Below are positions 21,485 through 26,197 of a stretch of 26,197 nucleotides of DNA, in pieces. Both the position numbers and the translations under genes were made by a program. A model generated the notes under the pieces. The model was not told where the DNA came from. It did no database searches and was given only the letters and a program-made list of their open reading frames with translations. The DNA is from Smittium culicis (Eukaryota > Kickxellomycota > Harpellomycetes > Harpellales > Legeriomycetaceae), in NCBI GenBank assembly GCA_001970855.1, contig LSSN01003453.1, forward strand, positions 1-26,197, given 5' to 3'. Position 1 is the stretch's first letter; each line of letters begins with the position of its first letter.

Positions 21485-22085
21485 ATGTAATTGGCATTTA
21501 TCGATGCATTTATGAAGTCTGTGATCCATTTTTTTGAGTTTGGAATCACCAAACGAATATCACAAATATTTGTAAGACTGTCTCGCGAAAATCTACATTC
21601 TATAACCGATTTAATTTTATAAATTAAGCATGTATTTTATTTTTTGATTTTTTTGATAAATTTAAATTTAAATTATTAAAAATGTGTATTTAATATACTG
21701 AACTTGTGTTAATTTACTCTCAGTTATAGTTTTTTAATAGTACTAAAATTCATTATCCGCATAAAAAAATTTATTCCCCACATATTATCACTACAAATAT
21801 CGAATAGTTCACTTTTATTCTATACTCTAAAATAATTTTTAAAATTTATTTTATTATCTAACAATTTGTGCTACGCATACTTAATCACTTTTAAGTACTT
21901 TTCGAAATAGCTTAAATTATCTAACTAAAAAATCCTTAAAATATCATATTCTAAAGGTAATTGTTTGGATTCGGATAATTTTAAGGATTTATTAATAAAA
22001 AAATTATTAAAAAATCTCATTTAAAAGATTTCTTTAAGACCAGAATAAATATTAGTTTCGAATAAAATTATTATTATTAAAAAAA

Positions 22086-22790
22086 TTATGCTGATATTTC
22101 TAGCATTTCAAGAGTGTATGAAACAAAAGAAATGAATTTATTGACATTCTTTTTGTTAACACTTGGATATTCAATTAACCAGTCACCCGGTAAGTTTTTC
22201 TCTATCTCCAACATAATTTTTGCTTTTCTATAAACAAAGTCCGACAATAAGCATTTTTCTTCATCCTCTGGATATTTTTTTTTCAAAATATCATTGAATT
22301 CGATTGCTGCATTAAAGGCTTTAAACATACTTGGCCTAATTTTTTCAAACAAGTTATTAAGTGGATACAACTCACGATTATCATAACCATCGCATTCGTA
22401 TTCTGCAAATCTAGATTTTCTAGATTTTCTGTTTTTAATCTTCTCGATACATCTTTTCCCTCTAAAAGAAACAATCCTAGGTTTTTCTGAGTACAATCGA
22501 ATTATATTTTCCATATTAGAATTCGACAATTCATTGTATTTCACACTTAAGCCTTCTGATAAGCAGGTGTTTTCCATCCCGAACTCTTTCTTAACAAAGG
22601 TTTTTGATCTCGATTGCTTCAAGTCACTTTTTGGAGTAAACCGATGCACTGTGGTGCTTTCTCCAAAGTCCACAGAGTTAAAACCTGAATCATTAAAAGC
22701 TGCTCCTTTAATGTTGAGAGTATCTTTGACGTGAACAGAGTGGGCAGAAGAGAGCAATATTCCTACTGAAATAAGTTTGGCGAAAATCAT
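22086..22790 (-). CDS. Secreted four-cysteine protein of unknown function, 234 aa
   Basis: Single exon with ATG at 22,790 and TAA at 22,088..22,086. The first 18-20 residues (MIFAKLISVGILLSSAHS) form a clear signal peptide, with a Lys in the n-region, a hydrophobic core and a small residue before the likely cleavage. There is no further membrane segment. The mature part has four cysteines (76, 114, 133, 180), an even number that would allow two disulfides. It also has a very basic stretch (KIKNRKSRKSR, 117-127) and a helix-prone charged C-terminal half. I recognise no family. Size, signal peptide, lack of introns and a transposon-rich location are what one expects of a secreted effector-like protein in a host-associated fungus; that role is inference only. 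AATATAAATACC about 45 bp and TGTATAAAA a few bases before the ATG are possible TATA elements. Confidence 0.72.
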   Translation of the reverse strand: MIFAKLISVGILLSSAHSVHVKDTLNIKGAAFNDSGFNSVDFGESTTVHRFTPKSDLKQSRSKTFVKKEFGMENTCLSEGLSVKYNELSNSNMENIIRLYSEKPRIVSFRGKRCIEKIKNRKSRKSRFAEYECDGYDNRELYPLNNLFEKIRPSMFKAFNAAIEFNDILKKKYPEDEEKCLLSDFVYRKAKIMLEIEKNLPGDWLIEYPSVNKKNVNKFISFVSYTLEMLEISA

Positions 22791-23661
22791 CTTTTTTATA
22801 CAGTTTGGGTATTTTTGATATTAGAATACGGTATTTATATTTAGGTATATTATGTTCTCTGAATATTCAATTAGTTTTTAATTTATAAAATTAGTTTGAA
22901 AATAAGTAAAAATCTGATATCTTATATACTTTATCATTCATAAAAATCACATCTAAGTTTCAATCAGCCTTAGTAAAAGCGTGATTTAAATTCTAAGAGT
23001 AAAAAAATGAATATTGATATCTCTTAAAACAAAACTGTATACAATAACTCAAAGTTATGCTTACTATTTATCATATAACAATTTCAAACTAAAAATAGCG
23101 GTATAAACAGAAATGTCTGTGATATTAAAATTAATTAAGTACTTGAGCTACAAATTCTTGAAGCCATGTATTTGCACTTTTTTAATTACCTTATTGTCAT
23201 TGTCGAATTTTGATCTATTTGGCTCTTAAATAAATTCGAGAATACTCGATATACTACAATACAAATAAGTAAACGTGTAGTATCGACTTGTTTTTATGCA
23301 CGTATTTGATACTTTTATTGCGCTACAAGAGCCTCTGAAATTATATTTGAATATATTTGATAGTTTAAAGTAAAAGATTTATTGTAATCTATGGCCAGAA
23401 GTATATCGAAGCGAGCGCAAAATTAAATATACATATTAGTATCTAGATGAAGAGGGCTAGGCCTTTGCCAATGCCGAAGGTAATTCAACCAGCTTCATAA
23501 AAAAACATAACTGAGAATATAAATATAAAGCACAGGATGTTTATGCTCAGTTGTAGTGAGTGCATGGTTATGCGATAATCTAGAAAGTATTACTAAGCTT
23601 CACTATATTTATGAAAAAAAAGAACTGAAAGTCAATTTTTTAAAGTCTCAGAGTTTATTAA
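22791..23661. other. Region between the secreted protein gene and the 2.2-kb TTAA element
   Basis: Promoter of the secreted protein gene, then AT-rich DNA. A G+C-richer patch at about 23,440-23,500 has no usable frame. No further gene seen. Confidence 0.4.
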
Positions 23662-24220
23662 CCCTTTCCCGTCCAAAAATTTTTGCATGATGAAAATATA
23701 AACTCCTCTCGTTCAGTAAAAAAATTCATAATATTATTGGCTTTATTATATATGCATTATTTAAATTTCATCCAATAATGTGAAAATAGTTAAAGTGTGA
23801 AAAAAAAAAGTTTACTGGAGCCTTGACCAGACTTGTCCAAGCCTAAAATTATCAAAAAATACAATAATAAAAATTATCTTTATATTTATAGCGCATATCC
23901 ATTATTATCTATATTTCAAGCTGAATGTACTTTAGATTCTTCCTGTGCTAATAGTTTTTACAAAGAAATATAAATAAATAATAAGGTATATGATTGTTAT
24001 AAAATATACTAATCTTTAATTAGATTAGATATTAAAAATCATATATTCTTGACCTCAAACATTAGTAATAAAAAAACTAAACAAGATACAAAAATCGCCA
24101 ATCACAAAAAATAGTGCTAGTATAATATCATGTATATATTATCTATAATAAAAAATAATTGTAATGTAACAAGATAATAACTATATAAAGGTTATTTATT
24201 CAATTCAGCGAATATAATAA

Positions 24221-24361
24221 CGAGCTTTAATTAATGCAACAAGTATTTTTGAATTATATTTAACTCTAGGTAGTAATAAATATTATAGTCAGTTACTCAT
24301 AGTAAAAGATATACTGAGATATCATTACATACTAAAAACAATTAAACTTTTTAAGGGTTAA
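24221..24361 (+). pseudogene. Possible retroelement integrase-core fragment
   Basis: 46 codons open on the plus strand, reading FELYLTLGSNKYYSQLLIV then KDILRYHYILKTIKLF. This resembles the 'gnkYfl.viDDfsRy.wvy.lk' stretch at the first catalytic Asp of Ty1/copia or Ty3/gypsy integrases. After the stop, KFNKEVKA continues the resemblance. Short, by eye and interrupted; it may be coincidence in AT-rich DNA. Confidence 0.2.
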
Positions 24362-24650
24362 AAATTCAATAAAGAAGTTAAGGCAAGTGATTATTGTTAA
24401 CTTTTGCTTTTTAGGAATTGTTTGACTAATATAAAGCTTAAAAAATTAGCCATTTTTATTACTATTTGATTCTAAATTTACTCATAATCACCCAAAATTA
24501 TTGAAACAATTACACGAAAAATAACGAATTTAAGAGTATTATATATTATAGTTTGATTGATGTTTAAAAAAATAATAAAAGTTTTTTTGGGAATTAATTT
24601 ATTAATATTGATTTTTATGCAATTATTAAGAAATAAAAATAATATATATA

Positions 24651-24678
24651 TATCTATCTATCTATCTATCTATCTATC
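24651..24678. repeat. (TATC)n microsatellite
   Basis: Seven TATC units following a short TA run. Confidence 0.95.
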
Positions 24679-24859
24679 AATTAAACAAATGGTAAAATAA
24701 TAGATTGTAATATGTAATAATACATTAAACTGATAGATAATAATTGATTCAAATTATTAACCAAAATATGGAATACGAAAAAATTAAAACACCAAAAAGC
24801 TCAAGTCTAACCAAGTATAAAAAAATTAAAAAAAAGTGCTAACAGTTTTTTAACTACTA

Positions 24860-25515
24860 TTAACAGCGGAAAAAAATTTACCTTTGAATGGTAAAGGTCC
24901 AAAAAATTGGCACAGTGTACAGAGAAGTATATATTGAATATGTATTTTTTTATTGGTGTATTATACTAAATATAATTTTTTAGTTATAAATTTTGCCAAT
25001 GGAAATTTCGAAAAACAGCCTACCCTTGAACGAGAAAGGTTCAAAAAATGAGCACAAAGTATAATATTGTATACTACTTTAAGTATATTTATAGTAGTGT
25101 TTGATACTAAGTAGTATTGTTTTAGCTATATATTTTACCAACGGAAATGGTGAAAAACAGTCTATATTTGCGCAGGAAAGGGCGTAAAAATGAGCAAAGC
25201 ATACATCAGTTTATAGAATTGTATAAAACACAATATGTGTAATATTATATTTGCTACTAAGGTTCGATTTTTAATTTTTTTCAGCCAATGAAAATGGCAA
25301 AAAACAGTCTACACTTGTGCAGGAAAGGTCCTAAAATCGGACATAGTGTATATCATAATGTATAGAAATGAGCAAAACACAGTAGGCGTATTTTTATTAT
25401 TACTACTTAGGTGAACTATTTTTATTTTCTGCCAGCCAATGGAAATGGCGAAAAACAGTCTACATTTGCGCAGGAAAGGTCCTAAAATCGGACATAGTGT
25501 ATATCTTAGTGTATA
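24860..25515. repeat. Five-unit diverged tandem array, 142-151 bp period
   Basis: A core similar to AACAGTCTACATTTGCGCAG-GAAAGGTCC recurs with its AAAGG at 24,893, 25,035, 25,177, 25,324 and 25,475, i.e. spacings of 142, 142, 147 and 151 bp. Each core is preceded by a CCAATGGAAATGGCGAAA-like segment and, in units 4 and 5, followed by CTAAAATCGGACATAGTGTA. Units 3-5 are closest to each other and units 1-2 the most diverged. Read on the minus strand, each core (CCTTTCCTGCGC...GTAGACTG) resembles the MITE terminus CCCTTTTCTGCGCGGTAGAC. The 72-residue frame here is repeat-derived and not a gene. Confidence 0.8.
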
Positions 25516-26071
25516 GTTTTGATACATCTATCAATTTTTATATATTTATATTTATTTCGTGTAAATTTTTTTTCTGCCCAGATTTACCCAGAACAATTTC
25601 TAGTAAGAAATATTTTTCTTGACAACCATTTGTGGAGTTCTGAAATTCAAAGCCCAATCATCATAACTACTATTTTTTTTCAATAATTCAATCATATTAA
25701 TCGAGCGATTTAAATTTCTATTTGTTACTTTTTTAAGCGTAGTTATAAAAACAAAAATATTTGGCGAATAAAATTGAAGGAGCAAAATAATGATTTAATT
25801 TTGGTAGACTATTTTTGACCTGCTGAACAGGAACGCTCATTTTTGAAAAAGGCCATTTTTGTTCTACCGCTCGGGAAAGGGTTAAGCACAACTTAAAAGC
25901 ATTATCAATGGTCACACTTTGTGCGATATTATCCAATAGAAAAAGCGCTTTAAAAACTAATGGAGATTAAGGAAAATAGTATAATTAGTTAGCGATGAAA
26001 TTTATTACCTTTTACATTATTATTTTCAATAAATTTCTTCAAAGAAAAAAAAACTTTTTTTACATTATTAA

Positions 26072-26197
26072 CCCTTTCAGGGGATGTTGGCTATTTTTGA
26101 ACTGCCAAAACTATCCAACCAAACGACAATATGGTAAATTAATACATAATAATAATTTATTGGAATTAATTTCAATATATCCAATTTTTTTTTTTTT
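26072..26197. mobile_element. Left end of another TTAA-type element, cut by the window edge
   Basis: TTAA (26,068-26,071) followed by CCCTTTCAGGGGATGTTGG. It shares CCCTTTCAGGGG with the end at 17,889 and CCCTTTC with the element ending at 25,881. The right end is outside the window. Confidence 0.5.

Larger units (their letters stand above)
23662..25881. mobile_element. 2.2-kb non-autonomous TTAA element with internal tandem array
   Basis: The left end is CCCTTTCCCGTCC after TTAA (23,658-23,661). The right end is CTCGGGAAAGGG before TTAA (25,882-25,885). The ends match as a perfect 10-bp inverted repeat, CCCTTTCCCG. Read inward, the right end (CCCTTTCCCGAGCGGTAGAA) shares 16 of 20 bases with the left end of the MITE at 10,674. 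TTAA duplication plus CCCTTT termini is the piggyBac-superfamily signature. No transposase frame is present inside; the content is AT-rich DNA, a tetranucleotide repeat, an integrase-like fragment and the tandem array at 24,860-25,515. It could instead be two partial elements fused, since the ends match for only 10 bp. Confidence 0.55.

Noticed and set aside
22534..22734. 66-residue plus-strand frame
   Set aside because: Antisense shadow of the secreted protein gene.
25309..25936. Three minus-strand frames of 61-72 residues
   Set aside because: They lie on the tandem array and the element's right end; the repeated peptide segments come from the DNA repeat, not from a protein family.
1..26197. 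tRNA, rRNA and CRISPR arrays
   Set aside because: I looked for GTTCRA-type T-loops with paired acceptor stems and for regular short direct repeats with unique spacers. None fits; the only regular array is the 142-151 bp tandem repeat.

Overview
This window is AT-rich eukaryotic DNA with scattered protein exons that are clearly richer in G+C than their surroundings. The genes contain GT-AG introns of about 75-240 bp, and the recognisable proteins use the standard code: a CTG codon falls on a conserved Leu of the NAD synthetase, and TAA and TGA act as stops. Pyridoxal kinase and NAD synthetase both look fungal-type. Together with decayed Ty3/gypsy, non-LTR and piggyBac-like elements, this suggests an AT-rich, repeat-invaded fungus, perhaps an early-diverging or host-associated lineage. 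The lineage is inference; the sequence does not prove it.

Layout. (1) 1-396, minus: the 5' part of a short-chain dehydrogenase with a mitochondrial-like presequence; two exons are present and the rest lies off the left edge. (2) 397-11,566: a gene-poor AT-rich desert. It holds possible piggyBac-like transposase relics (7.43-7.90 kb and 9.55-10.54 kb), a few isolated exon-like G+C islands, a 189-bp TTAA-flanked MITE and a small Cys-rich ORF. (3) 11,567-17,000: the core. A two-exon pyridoxal kinase gene (plus) converges on a 15-exon glutamine-dependent NAD+ synthetase gene (minus, 700 aa). (4) 17.5-21.5 kb: a second MITE copy, further TIR-like ends, a stop-riddled Ty3/gypsy integrase and two truncated LINE 3' ends. 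(5) 22,086-22,790, minus: an intronless 234-aa protein with a signal peptide and four cysteines, unrecognised. (6) 23.66-25.88 kb: a 2.2-kb TTAA-flanked element with matching CCCTTTCCCG ends and an internal five-unit tandem array, followed by the start of another such element at the right edge.

How it fits together. The two well-supported genes are cofactor genes: vitamin B6 salvage to pyridoxal phosphate, and the last step of NAD+ synthesis. They share a 362-bp convergent 3' intergenic region. No operon logic is expected. The rest of the window is shaped by transposons: a family of short TTAA/CCCTTTC-ended elements is the main unexplained structure, and possible piggyBac-type transposase remains in the same window could be related to the enzyme that once mobilised them.
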